Assembly: GCF_000382145.1 (NCBI RefSeq)
Contig: NZ_KB907639.1
Coordinates: 1-64,000 of the forward strand
Length of the DNA: 64,000 bases
Reading direction: 5' to 3'
Source: Psychrobacter lutiphocae DSM 21542
Lineage (GTDB): Bacteria > Pseudomonadota > Gammaproteobacteria > Pseudomonadales > Moraxellaceae
In this document: piece after piece, positions 1-9,545 of the stretch
Layout of the letters: the number at the start of each line of letters is the position of its first letter
Numbering within the stretch: the first letter of the stretch is position 1
Made by a program: the position numbers and the translations under genes
The notes under the pieces: model-generated
Told to the model about the DNA's origin: nothing
Database searches by the model: none
The model's input: only the letters and a program-made list of their open reading frames with translations

Positions 1-150
1 ACAACACCCAAGTGGTTTTGTATGTCGCCAATTATTTCGATATCATCCTGATGATTGCTTATTTATAGCAACCTTGATTCAGGTTCTTGATATTACTAGT
101 CAATACAAAGTTAAGCTAACACCTTAACCAACTCATATCTATACCCCCTT
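1..150 (+). other. 23S-5S rRNA internal spacer (partial)
   Basis: This stretch directly precedes a clear 5S rRNA gene and contains no open reading frame. In rRNA operons this position is the spacer between 23S and 5S, so I infer it is that spacer. The end of the 23S gene lies outside the window or cannot be placed from sequence alone. Confidence 0.6.
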
Positions 151-265
151 TGCTGACGACAATAGCACGATGGAACCACCTGATCCCTTCCCGAACTCAG
201 AAGTGAAACATCGTAGCGCCGATGGTAGTGTGGTTCGCCCATGTGAGAGTAGGTCATCGTCAGCT
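151..265 (+). rRNA. rrf: 5S ribosomal RNA
   Basis: The sequence carries the conserved 5S core CCGAACTCAGAAGTGAAAC, then GCGCCGATGGTAGTGTGG and GAGAGTAGG. The ends TGCTGACGA and TCGTCAGC pair to form helix I, giving a length of about 115 nt. It is the large-subunit 5S RNA and the last gene of an rRNA operon entering from the left. Exact ends may be off by one or two bases. Confidence 0.96.
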
Positions 266-276
266 CCCTATACCTA

Positions 277-314
277 AAAGCCCCCTTCATTAATTTGAAT
301 GGGGGCTTTTTTTT
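277..314 (+). terminator. rRNA operon terminator
   Basis: A stem of AAAGCCCCC and GGGGGCTTT separated by a short AT-rich loop is followed by a run of T. It lies about 12 bases after the 5S gene and is a classic intrinsic terminator. The following AT-rich 320 bases up to the TRAP operon hold no gene that I recognise and probably contain its promoter. Confidence 0.9.
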
Positions 315-641
315 GGCTAAATAAATTATAAATACTAAAAATTTGATATTTATTATCTTTATTAGATTAGACTTATTATCTTATTTTATCGCTAAAATGG
401 TTTGACTTATATCATTATGACTGTTAGTTTTAATGTATATTCTTAAAAGGAGTTGAGAATATTTAAATGGATATTATTATTTGCAGTAAATAAGGATTTT
501 TTTGCTAATTAATTTGACAGTATATTTGAATCTAATTCAATAAAATAACGTAGCTTAAATTGACCAACTCCATCTAAGATTAGAATTTGAAAACCTAGGA
601 TTTATTTTAGATTCACTATTTTTTATCAAAAGGAATTGGTA

Positions 642-1721
642 ATGACACTACGTACTTCTCTATCGCTGGCTGTTTTAATAGCCTTTAGTCTTTCAGGCTG
701 TTCTAACCAGTCTTCTACAGATAACAACTCTTCAGAAAGCGCTGATTCTTCAGTCAACTCTCCGACAGGTGAGGTCACCACGCTACGCTTATCACATTTT
801 TGGCCAGCAACTTCTTCTTTTAGCAAGGAGGTTCTTGAACCTTGGGCACAGAAGATTAAAGATGAATCCGGAGGGCGTTTAGAAATTGAGCTTTATCCTT
901 CTGCTACCCTAAGCAAACCGCAAGTTACTTATGAAGCCGCAGTTAAAGGTACTGTCGATATTGGGTCGCAAGCCCATGGCTATACTAATGGTCGATTCCC
1001 ACTAACTCAAATTGCTGAGCTGCCTGGACTGTCAAGCTCTGCCACTCAAATGGGTTGTATTTTGCAAACTCTCTATGAAGATGGCACGATTGCTTCAGAG
1101 TATGAGGATTCACACGTTCTGTTTATGTACGGTGCAGGCCCTGGTGCGCTTCATACTACAAACAAGTTAATTAAAACGCCAGAAGATATGAAAGGCATGC
1201 GCATACGCCGTCCGTCAGCAGTGGCCGGAGATATTATTGAGAGTATGGGAGCTTCACCTGTTGGTCTTCCAGCCAATGATATGTATACCTCACTACAACG
1301 TGGTGTTGTAGACGGATTGAGCTTCCCTTGGGAGGCGGTGACAACGTTTAAAATTGATGAGGTCACTAAATACCATACCAATATTCCTTTTTATAGTTCT
1401 GGTCTTATGGTTGCGATGAATAAAGACAGTTACCAGAACTTACCTGACGATCTAAAGAAAGTACTGGATGACAACTCTGGTATGAATTTAGCTAAAAAGG
1501 TGGGGGAAGTGTTTGATAAGCATGATAAAACAGCACTGCAAAATGCAAAAGACTTAGGCCATGAAGTCATCGAGATTCCAGATCCTCTGAACGACCCTGC
1601 GTGGAAAGGTCCACTTGAAAAAGGTACTGAAAAGTATCTAAACGATGTAGAGGAGCTTGGTCATGATGCTCGTGAGGTCTATGAAAAAGCGAAAGTGGCT
1701 AGCGACACTTGTAAAGTATAA
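642..1721 (+). CDS. TRAP transporter solute-binding protein, DctP family, predicted lipoprotein
   Basis: This is the extracytoplasmic substrate-capture subunit of a tripartite ATP-independent periplasmic transporter. I chose ATG 642 because AAAGGAA lies just upstream; an in-frame TTG six bases earlier is unlikely. The protein is 359 aa. Its N-terminus is a lipoprotein signal with lipobox LSGC (Cys20), followed by a Ser/Asn-rich linker. The DctP fold follows, including a RIRRP segment, where the family's conserved carboxylate-binding Arg lies, and the signature stretch ending in LQRGVVDG. Most proteobacterial DctP proteins are free periplasmic proteins, so membrane anchoring is less usual. The two membrane subunits follow at once, forming an operon. 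The substrate, probably an organic acid, cannot be told. Confidence 0.9.
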   Translation: MTLRTSLSLAVLIAFSLSGCSNQSSTDNNSSESADSSVNSPTGEVTTLRLSHFWPATSSFSKEVLEPWAQKIKDESGGRLEIELYPSATLSKPQVTYEAAVKGTVDIGSQAHGYTNGRFPLTQIAELPGLSSSATQMGCILQTLYEDGTIASEYEDSHVLFMYGAGPGALHTTNKLIKTPEDMKGMRIRRPSAVAGDIIESMGASPVGLPANDMYTSLQRGVVDGLSFPWEAVTTFKIDEVTKYHTNIPFYSSGLMVAMNKDSYQNLPDDLKKVLDDNSGMNLAKKVGEVFDKHDKTALQNAKDLGHEVIEIPDPLNDPAWKGPLEKGTEKYLNDVEELGHDAREVYEKAKVASDTCKV

Positions 1722-1738
1722 GAATTAAGGATGACGTT

Positions 1739-2266
1739 ATGCCTGTTTTAGCTGTTATAAGTCGTTTCTTAGCACGACTGTGTGAGTTTATTGGTGGCAT
1801 CAGTTTGGTCGTAATCGTTTTGGTTACAATCTCTGATGTCGTGACACGGTATATTTTTAAGCTTACAGGTGGGGAGTTCGGGTTTACCATCAAAGGAACA
1901 GTTGAAATTGTTTCTTATATGATGTTATTTGCCTTGCTCTCGGCTTTTGCTGCATATGTTGAGCGCTCTCAAGTTATCGTTGATGTCTTTACCCAAAAAA
2001 TGTCTCAGAAGGTTAAAGGCTATATGATGGGTGTTTTCATGGTTGGCTTCTTTGCATTAGGTATTGTCTTTGTCTGGGGTCTTTTCGAGAGTGCAATGGA
2101 TGCAGCAGAATATGGCAAAGTTACTCAAGATCTTAGAATCTCGATGACACCTATCTATGGTTTTAGTGCATTTTTAAGTGTCATTTTAGCCATACGTTCA
2201 TGCATTGAGTCTATCAACATTTTTGTTACAGGCGAGTTTTATGACGCCGAGGAGACAGGCGCATGA
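1739..2266 (+). CDS. TRAP transporter small permease, DctQ family
   Basis: This is the small membrane subunit that bridges the binding protein and the large permease. It has 175 aa and about four hydrophobic segments, the usual size for DctQ. A short basic and amphipathic N-terminus precedes the first membrane helix at about residues 17-40. The start has an AAGGA ribosome site and lies 17 bp after the dctP-like stop. Its last codons overlap the start of the large permease gene by 4 bp (ATGA), which points to translational coupling. Confidence 0.9.
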   Translation: MPVLAVISRFLARLCEFIGGISLVVIVLVTISDVVTRYIFKLTGGEFGFTIKGTVEIVSYMMLFALLSAFAAYVERSQVIVDVFTQKMSQKVKGYMMGVFMVGFFALGIVFVWGLFESAMDAAEYGKVTQDLRISMTPIYGFSAFLSVILAIRSCIESINIFVTGEFYDAEETGA

Positions 2267-3552
2267 GTCCAGAAATTATTGGTGCTATTGGCTTGATTTG
2301 TATGATTCTTGCAGTTTGTCTGCGAGTTCCTGTGGCACTAGCTATGCTAGGGGTTGGCCTGGTTGGATTTGGTGCAGTAACCAGTCCGAGTAGTGCTTTG
2401 CAGATGTTGAGAGATATCCCGACTGATGTGCTAGCAAAGTATGATTTTAGTGCCATTCCATTGTTTATTTTAATGGGGGTGTTTGCCGCTCATTCAGGTA
2501 TGGCGGGTAAGCTTTTTGACGCCACACGAACTATATTTGGAGGTGTGAGAGGTAGCCTTGGCATTGCGGGTATCGGCTCTTCCGGTATTTTCGCTTCTAT
2601 CTCAGGTTCTTCTTTGGCGACAGCCTCTACCATGACTCGTGTAGCATTACCGGAAATGGAAAAATACGGATATCAACCTGGCTTTGCCTGTGGCATTTTG
2701 GCGGCTGGTGGTACCCTAGGTATAATGATACCTCCTAGTATCGCTCTACTGGTTTATGCTATTTTAACCGAGCAATCGGTTGGTGATATGTTCATTGCAG
2801 GTTTTTTACCAGGCATGCTTGGAATGGTGATGTACTCTATCACCGTTATGATTATGGTACGCTGGAAACCACATTTAGCTAAGCGTGGTGAGCCAACACC
2901 TTGGAAAGAAAAGTTTTTCTCTTTAACTGGCTTAATTCCGTTTGGTTTTATCTTTGTATTGATTATTTTTGGTATCTTCTTCGGTTTATTTACGCCAACG
3001 GAAGGTGCTGCTGTCGGGGCATTTGCGTCATGGTTATATGCTGCATTTAAAGGTATGCGCTTACAAGGACTAAAACAGTCTTTGATTGAAACATTAGCTT
3101 TATCTGCTGTTGTCTTCTTTATGCTACTTGGTGCAGAGGCGCTAGGTTACTTTATTTCAGTGTCTCGTCTGTCGTACTCTCTCGCAACATGGATTGGTGG
3201 TTTAGCAGTAAGCCCAATGATCGTGTTGATTAGTATATTGATAATGTACTTTCTACTAGGCTTATTCATGGATGCCTTAGCGATGTTAGTCATTACCATA
3301 CCAGTAGTATTTCCTATTATAATAGCATTAGGTTACGATCCTGTATGGTTTGGAATTATCGCTGTATTAACCGTCGAATTGGGACTGATTACACCGCCTA
3401 TGGGGATGAATATCTTCGTAATTAAGGCGATGGCACCACACATCAAGCTAGGCGATATGTTCAAGGGAGTAACTCCCTTCATCGTTTCTGATGTCATAAG
3501 GCTAGCAATATTGGTGGCATTCCCAGAGATATCACTGGTATTGCTAAAATAA
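2263..3552 (+). CDS. TRAP transporter large permease, DctM family
   Basis: This is the ion-coupled transport subunit of the TRAP system. It has 429 aa with about 12 hydrophobic segments, the normal DctM length. Family-typical stretches include the Gly/Ala/Ser-rich GSSGIFASISGSSLATAS region and the loop GGTLGIMIPPSI, both conserved in the DctM/IT superfamily. A second PPMGMN motif lies near the C-terminus. It is the last gene of the three-gene operon and is followed by an intrinsic terminator. Confidence 0.93.
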   Translation: MSPEIIGAIGLICMILAVCLRVPVALAMLGVGLVGFGAVTSPSSALQMLRDIPTDVLAKYDFSAIPLFILMGVFAAHSGMAGKLFDATRTIFGGVRGSLGIAGIGSSGIFASISGSSLATASTMTRVALPEMEKYGYQPGFACGILAAGGTLGIMIPPSIALLVYAILTEQSVGDMFIAGFLPGMLGMVMYSITVMIMVRWKPHLAKRGEPTPWKEKFFSLTGLIPFGFIFVLIIFGIFFGLFTPTEGAAVGAFASWLYAAFKGMRLQGLKQSLIETLALSAVVFFMLLGAEALGYFISVSRLSYSLATWIGGLAVSPMIVLISILIMYFLLGLFMDALAMLVITIPVVFPIIIALGYDPVWFGIIAVLTVELGLITPPMGMNIFVIKAMAPHIKLGDMFKGVTPFIVSDVIRLAILVAFPEISLVLLK

Positions 3553-3610
3553 ATACAATTCTTGAGAGTTAATATATTCTTATAGCTTAAAATTAATGAT
3601 CTATTCAATT

Positions 3611-3643
3611 AACCACACTATTTTAAGGGTAGTGTGGTTTTTT
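3611..3643 (+). terminator. terminator of the TRAP operon
   Basis: The inverted repeat AACCACACTA / TAGTGTGGTT is followed by TTTT. It lies about 60 bp after the large permease stop. Confidence 0.85.
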
Positions 3644-3788
3644 AATTATAAATCGCTTTGTTGGATCAGTAAGCTTTACCGCTAGTTAAATTTGGATAAT
3701 AATTAAACACATTTTAAGATGTTCAAATAGATGTTTATAATTTAATATTGGATTTAACGATTCAATAACCCTAGTTGGTTTAAATAAT

Positions 3789-4782
3789 ATGGCAATAGAC
3801 TTATCCAATACACTTATTGTTGCAATATCAGCAACTGCTTTATTCGACTTGACAGAATCTGAGCGATATCGTGAAAAGTTGCTGCAAGACAATCCTGCCA
3901 AAGCAGCTGCCCTGTTCCGAAACTATATGCAACGTCATGACAATGGCCATTTAGAGACGAGTGCTGGCTTTCCTTTGATTCAAGCCATATTAAACCTGAA
4001 TCATTATGCCAAAAAAGCCAGAAGATGATTATCAATTGACTGAACCTTTGGTAGAAGTTGTTATTATCTCAAAAAGCACCCCTGAAACTGGGCTCAGAGT
4101 ATTAAATGCTATTAGAGAACAGGGTTTGTCTATAACTCGTTCTGCATTTATATCAGGTGGCAAAGTAGCAGATTATATTGAAGATTTTAATGTTGATTTA
4201 TTTTTAACTACCAATAGATAAGATGCCCAAAGCGTAGCCGATGCCGAGATATGTGCTTGTGCTATTTTGGATGCGATACCCGTTAATACTTGCCAGTTAG
4301 ATACCGACCAGATCAGGATTGCCTTTGATGGTGATGCAGTATTGTTTGATGATTCAGGAGAATTATTGTATAAACAAAAGGGATTGAAGGCCTTCCATGA
4401 TCGTGAGGCGCTAATGACAGATATGCCAATTGAAAAAGGGCCTTATGCAGATTTATTGATAAAGTTGTCGCATTTACAATCAAGGTTGCCTCATTTAGAA
4501 GATCTACAGCCTATTCAAATAGCTTTGGTTACTGCCCGTAATGCCCCTGCTGATGTTCGTGCAATCAAAACATTACGGGAATGGGGGGTATCTGTGGATA
4601 TGGCCTTTTTTTTAGGAGGGCTTGAAAAAACGGCTGTACTTAAGAGCTTTGCTCCACATATTTTTTTCGATGATTCAGTGCAGCATATAGATGCGGCGAA
4701 GAATTATGTGCCTACAGCTCTAGTTCCCTATCATTCTACCTCCAAACTTTATAATCATACTTGGCATTTGATAAATGAATAA
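3789..4782 (+). pseudogene. cytosolic 5'-nucleotidase-like protein, broken
   Basis: Three consecutive reading frames together give one protein resembling the bacterial 5'-nucleotidase family (NT5C1A-like, Pfam 5-nucleotidase). Family-like blocks are AISATALFDL at the start, EVVIISKSTPETGLRV, then RIAFDGDAVLFDD and FFDDSVQHID near the end. The first break is at an A6 run (4011-4016): removing one A joins HYAKK to PEDDYQLTEP. The second is an in-frame TAA at 4219-4221; downstream the same frame continues DAQSVADAEICACAIL without an ATG until 4267. Two independent lesions suggest a real pseudogene, though the A-run could be a sequencing error. The intact enzyme would dephosphorylate nucleoside monophosphates. 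Confidence 0.85.
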
Positions 4783-4875
4783 TAACCAGCAAGATGGTTT
4801 TAGATGATCATTTATACTTAATTATGAGTCCTTAAAGATACCTTTATACAATCTAGCTTTTTTTTAGCTCACGAT

Positions 4876-5484
4876 ATGGCATTTAATATGAATTGGCAGC
4901 GAATCTTTAATTTAATAAAACACCGTATCGGTCAAGTTATTGGGCTTTATGGCTTTGTACTAATTCCCATTTGGGTCATGTTCTTTTTGAACAATACCGT
5001 CTTATTTAATATTTGGAATGCACTGGGTATTATTCCTAGGTCGCTAAGTTTAAATAGTTTGATTGGAGTGACCTCCTCTTGGACCATGCATGGTAATTTT
5101 GCTCATTTGATGGGGAATACCTTAATTTTAGTGCAAACTTTATTTTTGTTTGGATTATTTGAGCGTAATGCTTATCGCACTATTGTGAAGCTAATTATAG
5201 GTTCAGGGTTGATGACTTGGGGGTTGGGTTCGCCATTTTCGATTCACATTGGCGCCTCTGGACTGATATTTGCAATGTTAGGGTATATGATTGGTGGTGC
5301 TATATTTGCTAGAAGATGGGGCTACTTACTCGCTTGCCTAATTATGGGAGCAAGTTATTGGTTCATCTTAAAAGAGGGGTTAATGCCGCAAGCTGGTATC
5401 TCTTTTGCGGCTCATTTTGGGGGGTTGTGTGTCGGTTTACTCATTGGTGCTAATTCCAAACATTATGAGTCGCTTCGTTATTAG
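4876..5484 (+). CDS. rhomboid family intramembrane serine protease
   Basis: This is a membrane-embedded serine protease that would cut transmembrane substrates. It has 202 aa with about six hydrophobic segments, a minimal rhomboid core. The catalytic serine is in HIGASG (Ser128) and the catalytic histidine in AAHFGG (His180). The conserved HGNFAHLMGN stretch, including Asn81 of the oxyanion site, precedes them. No clear ribosome site lies before the ATG. It is a stand-alone gene after the broken nucleotidase; its natural substrate is unknown. Confidence 0.9.
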   Translation: MAFNMNWQRIFNLIKHRIGQVIGLYGFVLIPIWVMFFLNNTVLFNIWNALGIIPRSLSLNSLIGVTSSWTMHGNFAHLMGNTLILVQTLFLFGLFERNAYRTIVKLIIGSGLMTWGLGSPFSIHIGASGLIFAMLGYMIGGAIFARRWGYLLACLIMGASYWFILKEGLMPQAGISFAAHFGGLCVGLLIGANSKHYESLRY

Positions 5485-5660
5485 TTACAGTATATTGGGC
5501 AGCAACCTTGAAAATTTGTTACACTAGCGCATATATACGCCTAGTGTTATTGGCTGTGGGTTATTTGTTGATTAAGAGTATTTTTCAGATAACTCAAACT
5601 TATTAGATGATAAGTGGTCAGGTTAAATAGGGCTTTTGTTAGTTTGTAGGGAGTAGATGC

Positions 5661-7673
5661 ATGGCAGAACGTTCAGCCAAGCAGTTAGGGTTAAGTAAGG
5701 CGGATTTACCCAATTCAATTTTAGAAGTGATTGCCACTTTAAATAAAGGTGGTTTTGATGCCTATATTGTTGGTGGAGGGGTGCGTGATACTCTATTGGG
5801 TCTGAATCCAAAAGATTTTGATGCCGTAACTGATGCAAGACCGCATGAAGTAAAAGACTTGTTTGGCAAACGTTGCCGTATTATTGGCCGCCGTTTTCAG
5901 TTAGCTCATGTTTACTCAGGTCGCGATATGATTGAGGTGGCAACATTTCGTGCGCCACCGAATAGTGATGCGCACACCACCAGTGATGGCATGATTGTGC
6001 GTGACAATGTATGGGGTGATATTGAGCAAGATTTTGCCCGTCGTGATTTTTCGATTAACTCGCTATATTATCAGCCTTTAAAAGGCGTGGTGCTAGATTT
6101 TTGTAATGCACTTGATGATATTAAAAATAAAACCTTACGATTACTTGGTGATGCGCCTGTGCGTATTGAAGAAGATCCTGTGCGCTTGTTACGTGCATTG
6201 CGCTTTAAAGCCAAGCTTGGCTTTGAATTTGATCAACAGCTATCAGAGCAGTTTCATGATGCTAATTGGGATTTGTTAGATCAAGTGTCGCCACATCGAC
6301 TTTATGCTGAATCACAAAAGATGTTTACTGGTGGTTATCTGGTGCCCTTATTGCCGATATTATTTGAATACGGTGCGATTCGTCACTTGATTATCTATCC
6401 ACCTAAGCAACCAACTGCCTTGGTTAATCAAGTGGCGATCAATACTGACAAGCGCATCGCTTTAGGCAAGAGTATTAATCCAGCTTTCTTTTATGCAGCG
6501 CTTTTGTGGGACAACTACTTACATCAGTTAGCGAAGTTTAAAAAGAAAAATATGCCCTTTCATGATGCACAGCTTCAAGCAGCCAGCAAGGTCATTGAGC
6601 GTCAACGCATCAAAACAGCCATTCCTCGTTTTGCAGAGCAGTTTATTCGTGATATTTGGATTATGCAGCCTAAGCTGGCTAATCCACGAGTAAAACAAAT
6701 CCCACAGTTAGCAGAGCATGCGCGTTTTCGTGCGGCTTTTGACTTTTTGTTATTACGTGAGCAATGTGGTGATGAGTTAAATCCCTTATCTGAGTCAACC
6801 AATGGCATGGGTGAGTGGTGGCAGACTTATCAAACTTTGACAGAAAAACAAAAACAGAAGGCTATTGATGACTTTGCTGGTGATAGGCGTCGCGGTAAAT
6901 CAACCCGTAATCGTAACCGCAATCGTAGTGATGATGTCAGTGGTGAGAACAGTTACACGCCTAAACCACCTAAGCATCCGGTACAGGAGGTGCTAGGTTC
7001 ACAAGGTAAACCAACCCAAGTACCCCAAGCAAAAGATCAACACCAAGCTATTGAAAAACAACACAAGCAGCTAAGCAAGGCGCAGGATACTGATCACAAA
7101 TACCAAGATCACTATGCTTTAGAAAGAGCACAGCTTGAAAAGTTATCTCTTGGGAAATTGGTTGAAAAAACACCTGCCCAGCAACAGCCTAGTCCCTTAT
7201 TTACTATTAGTGCTGATAAGCTGGCAGAGCAAGTACCACAGCAGTTAAATGTAGATGCACAGTTGAAATCAGATGTGAATGTGGGGCAAGTACAACAAGC
7301 TGCGACACAAGTTGAAAAATCTAGAGATTCATTGTCGCAGCCAGTTAGTGACTCTGATTTTGATACAAAAGCACTTAGCACGACAGCAGTAACGCTTAGC
7401 GAGAATGTGCTGTTTATTCCTAAGCCACAGCCAGTGCCAAGTACTCGCCGCCGTCGTCAGCCCAGTAAAAGTCAATCAGCCTCAGCGCAGCCAAGGGTGC
7501 AAGCGTCTAAGTCTGATACGGCTAATCAGAACAAAGCGACAGAGATTAAGCTAGACTCAGTTGCTCTGCAACTTATTAAAAACAGCGGGCCTGTACCAGA
7601 TGTTCGTCACCGCCGTCAGCCGAGCGTGGATGCTAGTATTAATGAAAAGCAGAGTGAGCAGTTGTCTAAGTAG
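5661..7673 (+). CDS. pcnB: poly(A) polymerase I
   Basis: This enzyme adds 3' poly(A) tails to RNA and so marks it for decay. The nucleotidyltransferase head has IVGGGVRDTLLG followed by the metal-binding pair DFD (Asp52, Asp54) and RRDFSINSL, then the RNA-binding domain with RLLRALRFKAKLGF. At 670 aa it is about 200 residues longer than the E. coli enzyme. The extra part, after roughly residue 400, starts with a basic GDRRRGKSTRNRNRNR stretch and continues as a Gln/Lys/Ser-rich, probably disordered tail holding two similar Arg-rich blocks (TRRRRQPS and VRHRRQPS). A GGGAG site precedes the ATG. folK follows 26 bp later, as in many gammaproteobacteria. Confidence 0.95.
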   Translation: MAERSAKQLGLSKADLPNSILEVIATLNKGGFDAYIVGGGVRDTLLGLNPKDFDAVTDARPHEVKDLFGKRCRIIGRRFQLAHVYSGRDMIEVATFRAPPNSDAHTTSDGMIVRDNVWGDIEQDFARRDFSINSLYYQPLKGVVLDFCNALDDIKNKTLRLLGDAPVRIEEDPVRLLRALRFKAKLGFEFDQQLSEQFHDANWDLLDQVSPHRLYAESQKMFTGGYLVPLLPILFEYGAIRHLIIYPPKQPTALVNQVAINTDKRIALGKSINPAFFYAALLWDNYLHQLAKFKKKNMPFHDAQLQAASKVIERQRIKTAIPRFAEQFIRDIWIMQPKLANPRVKQIPQLAEHARFRAAFDFLLLREQCGDELNPLSESTNGMGEWWQTYQTLTEKQKQKAIDDFAGDRRRGKSTRNRNRNRSDDVSGENSYTPKPPKHPVQEVLGSQGKPTQVPQAKDQHQAIEKQHKQLSKAQDTDHKYQDHYALERAQLEKLSLGKLVEKTPAQQQPSPLFTISADKLAEQVPQQLNVDAQLKSDVNVGQVQQAATQVEKSRDSLSQPVSDSDFDTKALSTTAVTLSENVLFIPKPQPVPSTRRRRQPSKSQSASAQPRVQASKSDTANQNKATEIKLDSVALQLIKNSGPVPDVRHRRQPSVDASINEKQSEQLSK

Positions 7674-7699
7674 GACGGCAAAGAGATCAGGTATCTGAA

Positions 7700-8218
7700 A
7701 TGAGTAGTGAGTATTATAAGCGATGCTATCTGGGTTTAGGTAGTAATGTTAGCAACGATCTAGGTACACCAACTGAGCATATTCAGCAAGCCATTACTAA
7801 GCTTGCGGCACATCCTGATATTAGTCATATCAAAGCTTCTTCTTTGTATGCGTCAAAGCCGATGGGACCACAAGATCAGCCTGACTTTATCAATGCCGTG
7901 GTTGAGCTAGATACTTGTATGGTGCCTCATGATCTATTAAGTCTTTGTCAAAGCTTAGAGCAGCAAGCACAGCGCATTCGCTTACGCCATTGGGGTGAAC
8001 GCAGTCTTGATGTTGATGTTCTTTTGTATGCAGATCTACATATAAATACTACGACACTGATCATACCGCATCCAGGCATCACAGAGCGCAACTTTGTGCT
8101 TATTCCTTTAATAGAGCTAAATCCTGATTTAAAAATAGACAACAATCCTATTGCTCAGTTTGCACTAACTCATGACTGGACAGGGTTGACACGGTTGATG
8201 CCAGACTCGGGTGTATAG
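7700..8218 (+). CDS. folK: 2-amino-4-hydroxy-6-hydroxymethyldihydropteridine pyrophosphokinase
   Basis: FolK transfers pyrophosphate from ATP to hydroxymethyl-dihydropterin in folate synthesis. It has 172 aa, close to the family norm. Diagnostic parts are LGLGSNVSND at the start, the SSLYASKPMGPQDQPDFINAV region, and the signature RWGERSLDVDVLLY-like stretch (seen as HWGERSLDVDVLLYAD) followed by IPHPGITERNFVL. It sits between pcnB and panB, a conserved arrangement. Confidence 0.95.
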   Translation: MSSEYYKRCYLGLGSNVSNDLGTPTEHIQQAITKLAAHPDISHIKASSLYASKPMGPQDQPDFINAVVELDTCMVPHDLLSLCQSLEQQAQRIRLRHWGERSLDVDVLLYADLHINTTTLIIPHPGITERNFVLIPLIELNPDLKIDNNPIAQFALTHDWTGLTRLMPDSGV

Positions 8219-8494
8219 ATATAAAGTTGCTATGTACTCGTTGCTACTGACGGTAATTATTTTTATTATGTCGATGCGAATATACCAACTCTATGCAGCC
8301 TGTTTTTGTACGCAAATGAAGTTTTGCTTTAAATCTAGACTACTTTTAAACCTAGAATGCTATTGAGTACATGTGGTGAGTGTTCAACAGACTTTAATTT
8401 AGTAAAAAACTAACAACCAGCTTTCATAGTCTCAAAGCTCGCAATGAGTAGCGATGTACTTATTGACTGTTTACTTATTTTTCGGTGACTCCTT

Positions 8495-9307
8495 ATGATT
8501 ACCTTATCTACCTTAAAAAAATATAAAAAAGAAGGACGTAAGTTTAGCTGTCTGACTTGCTATGATGCACTATTTGCGAAGATGATGCAAAATGCACAAA
8601 TAGACACAATTTTAATAGGTGACAGCTTAGGTATGGTTGTGCAAGGTCATGATTCAACCCTGCCAGTTAGTGTTGATGATATTGCCTATCATACTGCTAA
8701 TGTGGCTCGCAGTAATCAGCATGCGTTAATTTTGGCAGACTTACCTTTTATGAGCTATGTAACACTAGAAGATGCCGTAATCAATACACGCAAAGTTATG
8801 CAAGCTGGCGCGCATGTGATAAAGCTTGAAGGTGGTGCTGAGCTGGCAGATATGGTAGCCACCTTAACCGCAGCAGGCGCACCAATTTGTGTACATTTGG
8901 GGCTAACTCCTCAGTCAGTCAACGTTTTTGGTGGCTATAAAGTACAAGGTAAGTCCGAAGACAGTGCTGCTAAGTTGTTGGCAGATGTACAGGCAGTAGT
9001 GGCCGCTGGTGCAGCTATTCTTTTATTAGAATGTGTGCCAGCAGCTTTAGCTACCCAGATCAGTCAGACAGTGGATGTGCCGGTCATTGGTATAGGTGCT
9101 GGACCAGATACCGATGGTCAGGTGCTGGTCATGCATGACATGCTAGGTGTGACTCATGGTCGTACCGCACGTTTTGTGCATGATTTTTTGACCGATGAGC
9201 GTAACCAAACAGGGGCTTATACTGGCAGTGTTGAAGGTGCTTTTGCTTTGTTTCACCAATCTGTTATTGAGGGTAGTTATCCGCGTCCTGAGCATCAGTT
9301 TTTATAA
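8495..9307 (+). CDS. panB: 3-methyl-2-oxobutanoate hydroxymethyltransferase
   Basis: PanB makes ketopantoate from alpha-ketoisovalerate and methylene-tetrahydrofolate, the first committed step of pantothenate synthesis. The 270-aa protein has LTCYDALFAK at the N-terminus, LIGDSLGMVVQGHDSTLPV, VCVHLGLTPQSVN (here ICVHLGLTPQSVN), and IGIGAGPDTDGQVLVMHDMLG. All are PanB landmarks. It precedes panC but is separated from it by 441 bp containing a miniature mobile element. The 276 bp before it hold no gene that I recognise. Confidence 0.96.
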   Translation: MITLSTLKKYKKEGRKFSCLTCYDALFAKMMQNAQIDTILIGDSLGMVVQGHDSTLPVSVDDIAYHTANVARSNQHALILADLPFMSYVTLEDAVINTRKVMQAGAHVIKLEGGAELADMVATLTAAGAPICVHLGLTPQSVNVFGGYKVQGKSEDSAAKLLADVQAVVAAGAAILLLECVPAALATQISQTVDVPVIGIGAGPDTDGQVLVMHDMLGVTHGRTARFVHDFLTDERNQTGAYTGSVEGAFALFHQSVIEGSYPRPEHQFL

Positions 9308-9545
9308 GCTAGCTAATATATCAATTCTATACGGCCTCTAGTTTCTAAGGAGCAGATACCCTGTCGGTATAACGGTAGCATGGACTTATCTTATACTTTA
9401 GGCGTGTGTTATAGTCATAGCCAAATAAAAGAGTTACGGTATTCACCTTGTTTGGTTTTAGGCAGTCGTACTCTCATTCGGTTGCTTTGTGCCTCAGTTT
9501 GTTGCATGCGACTATATATGCTCTTGTAATACAATGAGTTAATTA

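Noticed and set aside
626-826. 66-codon minus-strand frame over the TRAP binding protein start
   Set aside because: Antisense shadow of a well-supported gene.
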